Source: Alphaproteobacteria bacterium (lineage in GTDB: Bacteria; Pseudomonadota; Alphaproteobacteria; Caulobacterales; Hyphomonadaceae). From it: a stretch of 64,000 nt of DNA. The first letter of the stretch is position 1. The number at the start of each line of letters is the position of its first letter. Under the pieces are notes generated by a model. It had not been told where the DNA came from. It did no database searches and saw only the letters and a list, made by a program, of their open reading frames with translations. Positions 1 to 9,664 of this stretch are shown piece after piece. The translations under genes were made by a program, and so were the position numbers. The DNA lies in contig JAAEZZ010000001.1 of assembly GCA_018222605.1 (NCBI GenBank), positions 62,001 to 126,000 on the forward strand. Reading direction: 5' to 3'.

Positions 1-181
1 TGATGGCTTTCCAGCCAGCAACCGAAGAGCCGTCGAACATTTGGCCCTCGGTGAAGAAATCATCCTCAACCATGTCCTTGTGGAATGACACGTGCTGCAT
101 CTTGCCACGTGGATCGGTGAAGCGGAGATCGACGTATTGTACGTCTTCGTCTTTCATCAGCTTCATTAGGTTCTCAGCCAT
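1..181 (-). CDS. glnA: Glutamine synthetase type I, N-terminus (partial)
   Basis: This gene enters from the left edge and only its first 60 codons are present, reading leftward from the ATG at 179-181. The translation starts MAENLMKLMKDEDVQYVDLR and continues through FTDPRGKMQHVSF and MFDGSSVAGWKAI, which is the conserved beta-grasp N-terminus of bacterial GlnA. Glutamine synthetase condenses glutamate and ammonia using ATP in the cytoplasm. It lies 61 bp downstream of glnB on the same strand, the usual alphaproteobacterial glnBA arrangement, so co-transcription is likely. The catalytic half and the adenylylation tyrosine lie outside the window, so its regulation cannot be judged. Confidence 0.95.
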   Translation of the reverse strand, partial: MAENLMKLMKDEDVQYVDLRFTDPRGKMQHVSFHKDMVEDDFFTEGQMFDGSSVAGWKAI

Positions 182-242
182 TGGAATTTGCCCTCCAGTA
201 AAAATCAGAATTCATGGGTAACCTTGTTACAGGACGCCGGTG

Positions 243-1048
<806 letters not shown>

Positions 1049-1588
1049 ATGATCTTTCTTGTGCGTCACGGAGAAGCCGCCGCAGCATGGGGGAACCATC
1101 CCGATCCGGGGCTGAGCGAGCTCGGACGCAAACAGGCAGAATCTGTTGCAGAACAATTGAAAGCGCTGGGGGCCACTCATGCCATTACCAGTCCCATGCA
1201 ACGTTGCCGGGAAACTGCCCGGCCATTCGAGCGCGCCATGGGCGTTACGGCTCCCCTTGTGGAAGAGGTCTCAGAGATCGCGACACCCAACTATGTCACG
1301 GATCGTGTTACCTGGCTGAGGAGATACATGGCTGGCACTTGGGCCGCAGAAGGCAGTGAACACTTGCCCTGGCGTGACCGCATGATGGCGCGTCTGGCGG
1401 AGGTTGCAGATACCACCGTCGTCTTCTCTCACTTTGTCGCAATCAATGCGATTGTGAGCGCTGTTCGGAATGATGCCAGGACAATCGTGTTCCGGCCCGG
1501 CCATTGTTCTATTACTCAATTGGTGCGCGAAAACGGGCTGCTGAAAGTCAAGGAACTGGGAAGCGAATCCGCAACCCGCGTGCTATGA
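1049..1588 (+). CDS. Histidine phosphatase superfamily protein
   Basis: A 179-residue protein of the phosphoglycerate mutase-like histidine phosphatase superfamily. The N-terminus MIFLVRHGEA carries the RHG motif whose histidine is phosphorylated during catalysis. The supporting motif SPMQRCRETA (second catalytic arginine) follows near residue 55, and SHFVAINAI near residue 137 carries the second active-site histidine. The ATG at 1049 was chosen because RHG motifs sit at the extreme N-terminus in this family; the frame is open further upstream but without a supported start. The natural substrate cannot be told from sequence. The next gene starts within 10 bp, so the two are probably co-transcribed. 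Confidence 0.82.
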   Translation: MIFLVRHGEAAAAWGNHPDPGLSELGRKQAESVAEQLKALGATHAITSPMQRCRETARPFERAMGVTAPLVEEVSEIATPNYVTDRVTWLRRYMAGTWAAEGSEHLPWRDRMMARLAEVADTTVVFSHFVAINAIVSAVRNDARTIVFRPGHCSITQLVRENGLLKVKELGSESATRVL

Positions 1589-1597
1589 CATTTGCCC

Positions 1598-3040
1598 ATG
1601 GGCAGACCGATACTTACACCGCAGGAAATGCGTGACGCCGAGCAGGCCTTGTTCTCAGGCGGGCTCGATAGTTTTGAATTGATGCAGCGCGCCGGAAATG
1701 CCGTTGCGGAATTCCTTCATGCCAATTGGCCGGAAGGCCGCATTCAGGTTCTTTGCGGACCCGGTGGAAATGGCGGTGACGGCTTCGTCGCGGCCAGCCA
1801 GTTGGCCAAGCTATGGCGTGATGTTGATGTCTTTTGCCTTGTTCCCCGGGAAGAGCTGAAAGGCGACGCGGCTAAGGCGGCGGCTTTTTGGGAGAAAGAC
1901 ATCAGACCGCTAGAGGGCGCGCTGGAAGCACCGCATGATATCGTTCTGGATGCGCTGTTTGGCGGCGGCTTGTCCCGCCCGCTTGATGGCACCGCTGCTG
2001 CCTTGGCGCAACGTGGGGGCAGGGTTGTCTCCATTGATGTCCCCTCCGGTATTGATGGCTACACAGCCAAGCCGCTCGGGCCATGCTTTCGCGCTGAAGG
2101 CACGATCACCTTTGCCGCCTTGAGGCCCGCGCACGTTCTGCTGCCGGGCGCTGCATATTGTGGTGGCGTATTTGTTGCCGACATTGGCGTGCCGGTGAAA
2201 TCACGCCTTTTGGAGAACAGTCCGATTCTCTGGAGGCAGGGACTGCCTCAGCCGGGGCAAAGCACGCACAAGCATCAGCGCGGCCATCTTGCTGTGGTTA
2301 GCGGTCCCGCTCACGCAACGGGTGCAGCCAGGCTGGCTGCACGGGCCGGGCTGAGAGCAGGGGCAGGCCTGGTGACGGTGCTGTCGCCGCCGGATGCGAT
2401 TCAGGTGAATGCTAGCCACCTTACGGCCGTTATGTTGAAGCAATTCTCCAAGCGCGAAGATGTCTGCGACGCGCTGGAAACGGCCACGGTCGCGATTCTC
2501 GGCCCTGCGGCGGGCGTCAGCTCCACGACACGCGAGAATGTCGAGTGCCTGCTCGGATCTGAGACCAAAGCTGTCCTGGATGCCGATGCGCTGACCGTAT
2601 TCGGTGACGACAAGGAAGCCCTGCACAAGCTGCTGCGCCCCTCTGACCTGATCACGCCTCATGTCGGTGAGTTCAACCGCATCTTTGGAGACCTTCTGGA
2701 AACATCCAGCAACAAGGTGGAGGCGACCCGAAAAGCCGCAGAGATTGCGGGCTGCGTCGTTTTGCTGAAGGGGCCGGATACGGTCATTGCCTCCCCAGAC
2801 GGGACAGCCATTGTAAACACACACGCCACGCGCTGGCTCGCAACGGCAGGGTCCGGAGACGTTCTGGCGGGAATCGCTGGTGGCATGATGGCTCAGGGCG
2901 TTGACGCTTTCACGGCAGCGGCGATGGCGAGCTGGCTGCATGGCGAGGCAGGCCGCCGGATCGGGGCGGGCCTGATTTCGGAAGATCTGGAGACGCAATT
3001 GCCCGATATTCTGGGCGCTTTGCACGGTGAAAAACACTGA
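1598..3040 (+). CDS. nnrD: Bifunctional NAD(P)H-hydrate repair enzyme (epimerase plus dehydratase)
   Basis: About 480 residues, matching fused Nnr (YjeF). The N-terminal YjeF_N epimerase domain (about residues 5-215) has the glycine-rich loop GPGGNGGDG. The C-terminal ADP/ATP-dependent dehydratase domain (about 225-475, ribokinase-like) ends in the anion-hole motif TAGSGDVLAGIAGG. The enzyme repairs hydrated NADH and NADPH in the cytoplasm: the epimerase interconverts R and S forms and the dehydratase restores the S form. The ATG at 1598 was chosen; a TTG at 1592 is in frame, and neither has a clear Shine-Dalgarno. It follows the phosphatase gene by under 10 bp. Confidence 0.92.
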   Translation: MGRPILTPQEMRDAEQALFSGGLDSFELMQRAGNAVAEFLHANWPEGRIQVLCGPGGNGGDGFVAASQLAKLWRDVDVFCLVPREELKGDAAKAAAFWEKDIRPLEGALEAPHDIVLDALFGGGLSRPLDGTAAALAQRGGRVVSIDVPSGIDGYTAKPLGPCFRAEGTITFAALRPAHVLLPGAAYCGGVFVADIGVPVKSRLLENSPILWRQGLPQPGQSTHKHQRGHLAVVSGPAHATGAARLAARAGLRAGAGLVTVLSPPDAIQVNASHLTAVMLKQFSKREDVCDALETATVAILGPAAGVSSTTRENVECLLGSETKAVLDADALTVFGDDKEALHKLLRPSDLITPHVGEFNRIFGDLLETSSNKVEATRKAAEIAGCVVLLKGPDTVIASPDGTAIVNTHATRWLATAGSGDVLAGIAGGMMAQGVDAFTAAAMASWLHGEAGRRIGAGLISEDLETQLPDILGALHGEKH

Positions 3041-3105
3041 TTTGGCAGTCTGCTACAGCTTTCTGGTTGATGCCTTGAAAACGCTCGCGTAGGAACTCGC
3101 CACAA

Positions 3106-3190
3106 GCGGATGTGGCGGAATTGGTAGACGCACTGGATTTAGGTTCCAGCGCCGCAAGGCGTGGAGGTTCGAGTCCTCTCATCCGCACCA
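3106..3190 (+). tRNA. tRNA-Leu (anticodon UAG)
   Basis: Acceptor arms GCGGATG (3106-3112) and CATCCGC (3180-3186) pair perfectly, followed by discriminator A and an encoded CCA (3188-3190). The anticodon stem CTGGA/TCCAG encloses TTTAGGT, giving anticodon TAG for leucine CUA/CUG codons. The long variable arm (CGCC..GGCG) is typical of a class II leucine tRNA, and the T-loop has TTCGAGT. It lies in the gap between the Nnr gene and tig, with no integrase nearby. Confidence 0.96.
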
Positions 3191-3369
3191 ACAAGGCATG
3201 GGAATCCGGCTCGGCCATCCGGGGCGGATCTCTATGCTGTAAAACAGGCCGAGTCCTGCGTGGACAGGGGCTTTCGGCTATGACATAAGCCGCCCCTTCA
3301 GACAGGATTCACAGGGCGCCCGCGCGCAGATTTTGCGCCCGTGACCCAATAAAACGGATGATTGAACCG

Positions 3370-4707
3370 ATGGAAGTTACCCAGACCAAGGCAGAAGGTC
3401 TCAGCCGTACGTTCGCCGTCAAAGTGCCGGCATCAGAACTTAAGGCGAAGCTGGATGAGCGGATCGAGGAAATCCGCCCGCAAATGAAGCTTAAAGGCTT
3501 CCGTCCGGGCAAGGTGCCTGCCTCTCACGTGCGCAAGATGTTCGGCAAAGACCTGATGGGCGAGCTGATCAACAAGCTGGTGGATGAAACCAACCAGAAA
3601 GCGCTGGAAGAGAACGAACTGCGCCCCGCTGGCCAACCGGACGTCCATATGGACGGCGACATTGAGCAAGTTGTGACGGGCGATGCAGACCTTTCCTATC
3701 ACATGCATGTCGACGTGATGCCGGAATTCGAGCCGGCTGACGTTTCCAAGCTGAAAGTGACCCGCCCGGTTGCCGAAGTGTCTGAAGAACAGATCCAGGA
3801 AGCTCTTGGCCGTATCGCCGAGCAGAACACCCAGTTCGAGCCGCGTGGCAAAACCGCGAAAGCCAAGGACGGCGACGCTGTCGTGATGGATTTCGTCGGC
3901 AAGATCGACGGTGAAGCCTTTGAAGGCGGTTCTGCCGAGCAGCAGACCCTCGTTCTCGGCTCTGGCCGCTTCATCCCAGGCTTCGAAGAGCAGCTCGTAG
4001 GCGTGAAGACCGGCGAAGAAAAAGAAATCACCGTCACCTTCCCGGAAGAGTACCCGGCTGAAAACCTTGCCGGCAAGGAAGCGACCTTCGAGGTGAAAGT
4101 CCACGAAGTGCGCGCGCCGAAGACGCCGGAAGTCGATGATGAGTTTGCCAAAGGCCTCGGCCTGGAAAGCCTTGAACAGCTGACCGGTCTCGTGAAAGAC
4201 CAGCTGCAGGGCGAGCATGACGCTGCTTCCCGCTCCAAAGCCAAGCGCAATCTGCTGGACAAGCTGGACGAAGCGCATGATTTCGACCTGCCGCCGAACA
4301 TGGTTGAGCAGGAATTCAATCAGATCTGGCAGCAGCTGCAGGCTGAAATGGATGCCGGTCGCACGGCTGAAGAAGACAAGGGCAAGTCCGAGGACGAACT
4401 GAAGGAAGAGTACCGCAAGATTGCAGAGCGCCGCGTGCGTCTCGGTCTGGTGCTTGCTGAAATCGGCCGCGTGAACGATGTCCGCATTTCCGAGCAGGAA
4501 GTGAATCAGGCGCTGATCCGCGAAGCACGGCAGTATCCTGGTCAGGAACAGCAGGTTGTTCAGTTCTTCCAGCAGAATCCGGGCGCAATGGCTCAGCTGC
4601 GCGCACCGATTTATGAAGACAAGGTCGTCGATCACATTCTCGGCGTCGCCGAAGTGTCCGATGAGACCGTTTCCCGTGAAGACCTCTTCAAGGAAGACGA
4701 AGAGTAA
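3370..4707 (+). CDS. tig: Trigger factor (ribosome-associated chaperone)
   Basis: A 445-residue trigger factor, the normal length. The N-terminal ribosome-binding domain carries the signature LKGFRPGKVPASHV at about residue 38. The central FKBP-type peptidyl-prolyl isomerase domain (about 150-235) is recognised by VVMDFVGKIDGEAFEGG and GSGRFIPGFEEQLVG. The C-terminal helical chaperone domain follows. It binds at the ribosome exit near L23 and shields nascent chains. The ATG at 3370 (MEVTQTKAEGL) matches family starts better than the in-frame ATG at 3358. A strong intrinsic terminator follows at 4734, so the gene is probably a single transcription unit. Confidence 0.97.
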   Translation: MEVTQTKAEGLSRTFAVKVPASELKAKLDERIEEIRPQMKLKGFRPGKVPASHVRKMFGKDLMGELINKLVDETNQKALEENELRPAGQPDVHMDGDIEQVVTGDADLSYHMHVDVMPEFEPADVSKLKVTRPVAEVSEEQIQEALGRIAEQNTQFEPRGKTAKAKDGDAVVMDFVGKIDGEAFEGGSAEQQTLVLGSGRFIPGFEEQLVGVKTGEEKEITVTFPEEYPAENLAGKEATFEVKVHEVRAPKTPEVDDEFAKGLGLESLEQLTGLVKDQLQGEHDAASRSKAKRNLLDKLDEAHDFDLPPNMVEQEFNQIWQQLQAEMDAGRTAEEDKGKSEDELKEEYRKIAERRVRLGLVLAEIGRVNDVRISEQEVNQALIREARQYPGQEQQVVQFFQQNPGAMAQLRAPIYEDKVVDHILGVAEVSDETVSREDLFKEDEE

Positions 4708-4733
4708 GTCTCCACAGAAAATCCCAATTAAAG

Positions 4734-4762
4734 AAAGCCGGTCCGCAGTGACCGGCTTTTTT
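4734..4762 (+). terminator. Intrinsic terminator of tig
   Basis: The arms AAAGCCGGTC (4734-4743) and GACCGGCTTT (4750-4759) pair perfectly over 10 bp around a 6-nt loop. The T-tract TTTTTT (4757-4762) overlaps the end of the 3' arm. The hairpin begins 26 bases after the tig stop codon. Confidence 0.92.
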
Positions 4763-4783
4763 GATGCCGCAAACCCGAATAGG

Positions 4784-4798
4784 TAAACTGCATGTTAA
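4784..4798 (+). promoter_or_regulatory. Possible CtrA-type box upstream of the DUF2336 gene
   Basis: TAAA (4784-4787), seven bases, then TTAA (4795-4798) followed by C match the TTAA-N7-TTAAC consensus of the alphaproteobacterial cell-cycle regulator CtrA at seven of eight core positions. The centre lies about 55 bp upstream of the start at 4847. Short AT motifs of this kind arise by chance, so this is only a candidate. Confidence 0.25.
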
Positions 4799-4846
4799 CC
4801 GCACACCGCGAAATTGCAGGGAATCATTAAGCAAAGGCATCAGAAG

Positions 4847-6013
4847 ATGAGCGTCCAGAGCATACGCCCGCAACTGACCGAAGGTGACATTCACCGCCTG
4901 ATGAAGGGGGATACGCCAGAACAGCGTGCTTCCGTGGCGCACAGGCTGTGCCGCCGCATCGCCCTGGATGTCCTGACTGATGAAGAGCGTGCCTACGCTC
5001 AGGAAATTATGGGCATTCTGGCCGAGGATGCAGCGGACCTGGTTCGCCGCACCTTGTCTGTCACGCTTCGCAATTCGCCCATCCTGCCGCGCGAGATCGC
5101 GTTCAAGCTGGCGCAGGATATTGAGGCGGTCGCGATCCCGGTGCTGCAGGATTCGCCTGTTTTTACCGATGAGGATCTGATCGAGCTGGCGCTGTCCGTC
5201 ACTGCAGCAAAACAGGTCGCAATTGCGTCGCGCGATTCGCTATCGCTCACTCTGACAGAGGTGCTGACGGAGCATGGCGCTCTGGAAGCCGTTCGGGCGT
5301 TGTCTGGAAATGAGGGCGCGGACTGGAGCGACAAGGCATATGATGATGCCATGCGGCGCTACGGAACAGATGAAGGTGTCCAGCGCGGTCTGATCAGCCG
5401 CGAATACATCCCGACACATATCGCCGAGAAGATGGTCAGCCTCGTCTCCGGGCAATTGTTCGACATGCTGGTCAACCGCCACGAATTGCCTGCGCAGCTT
5501 GCAATCGATCTGGCATCAGGTGCGCGGGAACGTGCGACGATCGATTTGGTCGAGCAGGCAGGCCGCTCCCACGATCTGCCGCGTTTTGTGACGCAGCTGA
5601 ACCTCAACGGTCGCCTGACGCATTCGCTGATCATGCGCGCCTTGTGCTGCGGCCAGATGCCCTTTGTGGAGCATGCGCTGGCTGAGCTTTCAGGCGTGGG
5701 GCACCAGCGTGTCTGGCTGATGATCCACGATGCCGGGCCATTGGGCCTGCAGGCCGTGTTTGATCGTGCTGGCATGCCGCGCAAGATGCTGCCGGCCTTC
5801 CGCGCAGCCGTGAATGTGTTCCATGAGACGAGCCATGATGGCGGACCGAATGACCGCGCCCGCTTCCGGGCTCGCATGATCGAGCGCGTGCTGACCCAGT
5901 TCCAGGCCATCCCACGGGAAGACCTCGAATACCTTCTGGAGAAGCTGGATTACTATTCCGAGATGGCCGCCATGGAAGAAAGCGGCGGCGACACGTCTTT
6001 TAGCGTCGCTTAG
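4847..6013 (+). CDS. DUF2336 domain-containing protein
   Basis: A 388-residue soluble, helix-rich protein (MSVQSIRPQLTEGDIHRLM...) that I recognise as the alphaproteobacterial DUF2336 family, built of HEAT-like helical repeats. The visible pattern is LTDEERAYAQEIMGILAEDA, then ILPREIAFKLAQDIEAVAIPVL and ISREYIPTHIAEKMVSLVSG. There is no signal peptide or membrane segment. The biochemical role is unknown; some members sit near motility or c-di-GMP genes, and here the convergent neighbour has a degenerate EAL fold. The ATG at 4847 was chosen over the TTG at 4814 because conserved sequence starts there. The stop codon overlaps the end of the convergent gene. Confidence 0.85.
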   Translation: MSVQSIRPQLTEGDIHRLMKGDTPEQRASVAHRLCRRIALDVLTDEERAYAQEIMGILAEDAADLVRRTLSVTLRNSPILPREIAFKLAQDIEAVAIPVLQDSPVFTDEDLIELALSVTAAKQVAIASRDSLSLTLTEVLTEHGALEAVRALSGNEGADWSDKAYDDAMRRYGTDEGVQRGLISREYIPTHIAEKMVSLVSGQLFDMLVNRHELPAQLAIDLASGARERATIDLVEQAGRSHDLPRFVTQLNLNGRLTHSLIMRALCCGQMPFVEHALAELSGVGHQRVWLMIHDAGPLGLQAVFDRAGMPRKMLPAFRAAVNVFHETSHDGGPNDRARFRARMIERVLTQFQAIPREDLEYLLEKLDYYSEMAAMEESGGDTSFSVA

Positions 6014-6690
6014 GAATCTGCGCGAAGTTTCGAGCCCGCATGAATGCCGATGCGGTTCAGGAATTCACCGTCACGCCAATTCGCGTTCTCTGCAATTACG
6101 AGCATGCCTGAGGCGGATGCGACTTCGCAGATGTCCATCAGCTTCTCATTCATTTCCAGATCGCGAGCATCCACGCGCAGACTGTCGATCAGCAGGCGCA
6201 GGCCTTCGCCAATTGGCGTCTGCCAGGATTTGCGCATGTCGACGGACACGCGAAAACCATGGCGGCGCAAATGGGCTACATGACGCACGACATCACTCGG
6301 GCAGCCGGCAAAGGCGGAGTCTTCAAATTCCAGGCAGATTTCCTGCTGGCAAAGTGTCGTCCGGCGAATCGCGGCATCGCAGGCGATAGCCGTGTTCGCA
6401 TGAGAGAGGGCCGCCATAGGCGAGGGCACAATGATGGGCCGCATGCGCTGGTCCATCTGGTGCGCGGCGCTGGCAACTTCGGACAGTCTGTCTGAAAGCC
6501 ATTTGGCCGGATCTGCAGCTTTGCTCGCGGCGCTCATCGGGCCGAAAGATGCGGACTCTTCAAAAGTCTGCGACATTTCGCAAACAGCCCCGAACGAATC
6601 CCCGTCAAGCAGATGCATGACCGGGTGGAAGCGGAATTGGACCTTCTGTCCAGTGTGGGCGACAACTCTTGTTTGTAGCAATTCCCGCAT
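6010..6690 (-). CDS. Degenerate EAL-like domain protein
   Basis: A 226-residue protein that follows the EAL phosphodiesterase fold but without the catalytic residues. FHPVMHLLDGDSFGAVCEM (about 21-39) aligns with the segment that normally ends in EAL. ICLEFEDSAF (118-127) matches the ELTES strand. VSVDMRKSW (148-156) replaces the DDFGTG loop. DSLRVDARDL (169-178) matches LKID, and GMLVIAENA (195-203) matches the VIAEGVE strand. Loss of the metal-binding acids suggests a non-catalytic sensor or scaffold. The ATG at 6688-6690 was chosen because homologous-looking sequence starts there. It converges on the DUF2336 gene with a 4-bp overlap. Assignment is by fold pattern, so moderate confidence. 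Confidence 0.68.
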   Translation of the reverse strand: MRELLQTRVVAHTGQKVQFRFHPVMHLLDGDSFGAVCEMSQTFEESASFGPMSAASKAADPAKWLSDRLSEVASAAHQMDQRMRPIIVPSPMAALSHANTAIACDAAIRRTTLCQQEICLEFEDSAFAGCPSDVVRHVAHLRRHGFRVSVDMRKSWQTPIGEGLRLLIDSLRVDARDLEMNEKLMDICEVASASGMLVIAENANWRDGEFLNRIGIHAGSKLRADS

Positions 6691-6806
6691 CACTCTTCCC
6701 GTCTTTCTGACCGTGCCTATTGCTTTACCTAGCGGACAGGACTGAAGATCACGCGGATAAATCCATTTGGATTTCGAATAAATTTGAACAAATGGGGGAG
6801 GACACA

Positions 6807-7610
6807 ATGAATAAAGAAAATGCCCAGCCAAAACTCTCTGCGACTGTCCTGATCGTGCGCGACGGCGAAACGGTGCCGGAAGTGCTGATGGTGAAGCGCC
6901 ACTATCAGATAGATTTTGCAGCAGGCGCACTTGTCTTTCCGGGTGGCAAAGCCACGGGGGAAGATTCCAGCGCGGGATGGGACCCCTATACCGATGGGGA
7001 TTTCGGTCCCGTGCAACAGGATGCGCGCATTGCCGCTGTCAGGGAAGCCTATGAGGAGTCAGGCCTGCTGCTGGCGCGGCCCCGGCAGAAGCGGGGCACA
7101 GACATGCCGCTTGTCGGCCCGGACGTGGCGGAGAAACTGGACCCGTTCCGCGCAGCCGTAGACCGGGGCGAGCAGAGCTTCCTGGAATTGATCCGTGAAC
7201 ATGATCTTGTGCTCGCGCTCGACAGCCTCGTTTATTTCGGACACTGGATCACGCCGGACTTGATGCCCAAACGCTTCGATACGCATTTCTATATTGCGCC
7301 TGCGCCACGGGATCAGATCGCTGCCCATGATGGGCGGGAGACCACAGACTCTGTTTGGATCACGGCCCAAGACGCGCTTGATTCCGAAGAGGCTGGGGAG
7401 TCTGTCATCATTTTCCCGACACGGATGAATTTGAAGAAGTTCGCAAAGGCGACGTCCGTGCAAGATGCCGCCAAGCGGTTTGCAGCCGAACCTGTTGTCA
7501 CGGTGCTGCCGCGTCAGGACAAGACCGAAAACGGCGAAGCCTGCCTCGTCATTCCGGAAGAGGCAGGCTACGGCCAGACAATTGAATTGCTGTCACGCGT
7601 AAACGTCTGA
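6807..7610 (+). CDS. NUDIX hydrolase (NUDT19-like)
   Basis: A 267-residue NUDIX protein. The box is split: GG at residues 46-47 is followed by a roughly 30-residue insertion before REAYEESGLLL (79-89). This arrangement is typical of the NUDT7/NUDT19 group of CoA diphosphatase-like enzymes rather than compact MutT. The start at 6807 has a strong GGGGGAGG ribosome binding site. It presumably cleaves a nucleoside-diphosphate-linked substrate; CoA or acyl-CoA is possible by family resemblance but not shown by the sequence. It is divergent from the EAL-like gene and converges on hslU. Confidence 0.85.
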   Translation: MNKENAQPKLSATVLIVRDGETVPEVLMVKRHYQIDFAAGALVFPGGKATGEDSSAGWDPYTDGDFGPVQQDARIAAVREAYEESGLLLARPRQKRGTDMPLVGPDVAEKLDPFRAAVDRGEQSFLELIREHDLVLALDSLVYFGHWITPDLMPKRFDTHFYIAPAPRDQIAAHDGRETTDSVWITAQDALDSEEAGESVIIFPTRMNLKKFAKATSVQDAAKRFAAEPVVTVLPRQDKTENGEACLVIPEEAGYGQTIELLSRVNV

Positions 7611-7616
7611 CGCGCG

Positions 7617-8921
7617 CTAGAGAATGAATTTGGAAAGATCTGCATTGCCGGCCAGGCTGGCAACGCGTTCATCCACATAGTCAGCCGTGATCGTGATGGT
7701 CTCACCAGTCTTGTCCGGAGCATCAAAGCTGATTTCATCAAGCAGGCGCTCAAGCACCGTCTGCAGGCGCCGCGCGCCGATATTCTCGACGGAGCTGTTC
7801 ACCGCTTCAGCCAGATCAGCCAGGCGATCAATTGCGGCGTCCTCAAATTCCAGCGTGACATTCTCTGCAGCCATAAGCGCCTGGTACTGACGGATCAGGC
7901 TGGCTTCCGGTTCGACAAGAATACGCCGCAGATCATCACGGGTCAGGGCTTCCAGTTCCACGCGGATGGGCAGACGCCCTTGAAGTTCGGGCAAAAGGTC
8001 TGACGGCTTGGAAACATGGAAGGCGCCAGACGCGATGAACAGGATGTGGTCTGTCTTGACCGCCCCGCGCTTTGTGGAAACGGTCGTGCCTTCGATCAGG
8101 GGAAGCAGGTCCCGCTGAACGCCTTCGCGGCTGACATCGGCCCCGCCGCGTTCCTTGCGCGCGGCGACTTTGTCGATCTCATCCAGGAAGACGATGCCAT
8201 CTTCCTCCACAGCAGAAACAGCTTCCCGAACGATAGCGTCTTCGTCCAGCAGGCGGTCGGCCTCTTCCTCGGTCAGCGGCTCGTACGCTTCGCGGACAGT
8301 CGTCCGTACACGCTTTGTACGTCCGCCCATGGCCTTGCCCAGCATGTCTGACAGATTGATCATGCCCATGGAGCCGCCCTGGCCGGGGATATCCATCATC
8401 TGCATCGGGTTGTTTGTTTCCGCGACGTCCAGATCTACCGGCTTGTCATCCAGTTCGCCGGCGCGCAGTTTGCGGCGGAAGACTTCGCGGGTGGAGGACT
8501 GCGCGTCCTCGCCAACCAAGGCGTCCAGAAGGCGCTCCTCGGCTGCGTCCTGCGCCTGTTGGCTGACGCCAGCGCGCTTTTGCTCGCGCACCATGCCAAT
8601 GGCGGCTTCGACAAGATCGCGAATGATCTGTTCCACATCCCGGCCGACATAGCCGACTTCGGTGAACTTGGTCGCTTCTACTTTCAGGAAGGGAGCATTG
8701 GCCAGGCGGGCGAGGCGGCGCGAAACTTCTGTCTTGCCGACGCCCGTGGGGCCGATCATCAGGATGTTCTTGGGCGTGATCTCTGCGCGGATGTTATCGG
8801 GCGCTTGTTTCCGGCGCCAGCGATTGCGCAGGGCAATGGCAACGGCGCGCTTGGCGCCTGTCTGGCCGACGATATGGCGATCAAGTTCTGCGACAATCTC
8901 GCGGGGGGTAAGGTCTTTCAT
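7617..8921 (-). CDS. hslU: ATP-dependent protease ATPase subunit HslU
   Basis: A 434-residue AAA+ ATPase, the usual HslU length. It starts [20 protein letters not shown], has Walker [10 protein letters not shown] near residue 60, the inserted I-domain in the middle, Walker B VFLDEIDK, and the C-terminal LSKFIL tail that docks into HslV. It unfolds substrates and feeds them to the HslV peptidase. The start at 8919-8921 fits the family; the longer open frame upstream would run into the hslV gap. hslV lies 55 bp upstream on the same strand, so this is a two-gene operon. Confidence 0.97.
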   Translation of the reverse strand: MKDLTPREIVAELDRHIVGQTGAKRAVAIALRNRWRRKQAPDNIRAEITPKNILMIGPTGVGKTEVSRRLARLANAPFLKVEATKFTEVGYVGRDVEQIIRDLVEAAIGMVREQKRAGVSQQAQDAAEERLLDALVGEDAQSSTREVFRRKLRAGELDDKPVDLDVAETNNPMQMMDIPGQGGSMGMINLSDMLGKAMGGRTKRVRTTVREAYEPLTEEEADRLLDEDAIVREAVSAVEEDGIVFLDEIDKVAARKERGGADVSREGVQRDLLPLIEGTTVSTKRGAVKTDHILFIASGAFHVSKPSDLLPELQGRLPIRVELEALTRDDLRRILVEPEASLIRQYQALMAAENVTLEFEDAAIDRLADLAEAVNSSVENIGARRLQTVLERLLDEISFDAPDKTGETITITADYVDERVASLAGNADLSKFIL

Positions 8922-8976
8922 ATATCTTTCCGAAAGCGTGTCAGAGGAGCGGGTGGAGCAGGGCGGTCTGACGCCC

Positions 8977-9534
8977 TTAGAGGTCCAGCGATTCAAGCGT
9001 GAAATGGGCGTTGGTATAGACGCAGATATCAGCGGCAATCTGCATCGCCTTGCGTCCGATCACTTCGGAATCCTCTTCATATTCATAGAGGCCACGCGCT
9101 GCAGCGAGCGCGTAGTTTCCGCCAGAGCCGACAGCTACGACATTGTGCTCAGGCTCCAGCACATCCCCCGCGCCGGTGATCACCAGCGTGGACTCCTTGT
9201 CGGCTACGATCAGCAGGGCTTCAAGTTTCTGGAGATATTTCTCTGTCCGCCAGTCCTTGGCCAGTTCCACTGCGGCGCGCTGCAGCTGGCCGGGATGGCG
9301 TTCCAACTTGGCCTCCAGCCGTTCAAACAGGGTAAAGGCATCCGCCGTCGCCCCGGCAAAGCCTGCAAGGATGTCACCTCCGGCGATGCGGCGGACCTTG
9401 CGGGCATTGCCCTTCATGATGGTCTGTCCCATCGACACCTGGCCATCGCTCAGCATGACCAACTTCTTGCCCTTGCGCACGGCCAGAATGGTTGTGCCGT
9501 GCCAAATGGCGTCACTGTTCTTGTCGTTCATCAT
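8977..9534 (-). CDS. hslV: ATP-dependent protease proteolytic subunit HslV
   Basis: A 185-residue proteasome-like peptidase. The motif [14 protein letters not shown] places the catalytic N-terminal threonine at about residue 14 after propeptide removal, followed by [20 protein letters not shown] and [15 protein letters not shown]. It forms the double hexameric HslV core that works with HslU. Two adjacent ATG codons (9534 and 9531) are possible starts. It is the first gene of the hslVU operon and is divergent from pstC. Confidence 0.97.
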   Translation of the reverse strand: MMNDKNSDAIWHGTTILAVRKGKKLVMLSDGQVSMGQTIMKGNARKVRRIAGGDILAGFAGATADAFTLFERLEAKLERHPGQLQRAAVELAKDWRTEKYLQKLEALLIVADKESTLVITGAGDVLEPEHNVVAVGSGGNYALAAARGLYEYEEDSEVIGRKAMQIAADICVYTNAHFTLESLDL

Positions 9535-9664
9535 GGGCTTTGATGTGGAGGATCAGGGGGCGGTGTGCAAGTCAGCACCTGTTGTCTGCAAGCAAACAAG
9601 GATATGTCACATTATTGTAGCTTTGCCCGGCTATGTGGGCGCCACTGGAAGGGGTTCCTCCTTA

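Noticed and set aside
3106..3190. tRNA-Leu as an integration site
   Set aside because: No integrase, no repeat of the tRNA 3' end and no mobile genes nearby.
9535..9664. Pho box upstream of pstC
   Set aside because: One TGTCA core is present (about 9605) but the second 7-bp repeat at the right spacing does not match the consensus.
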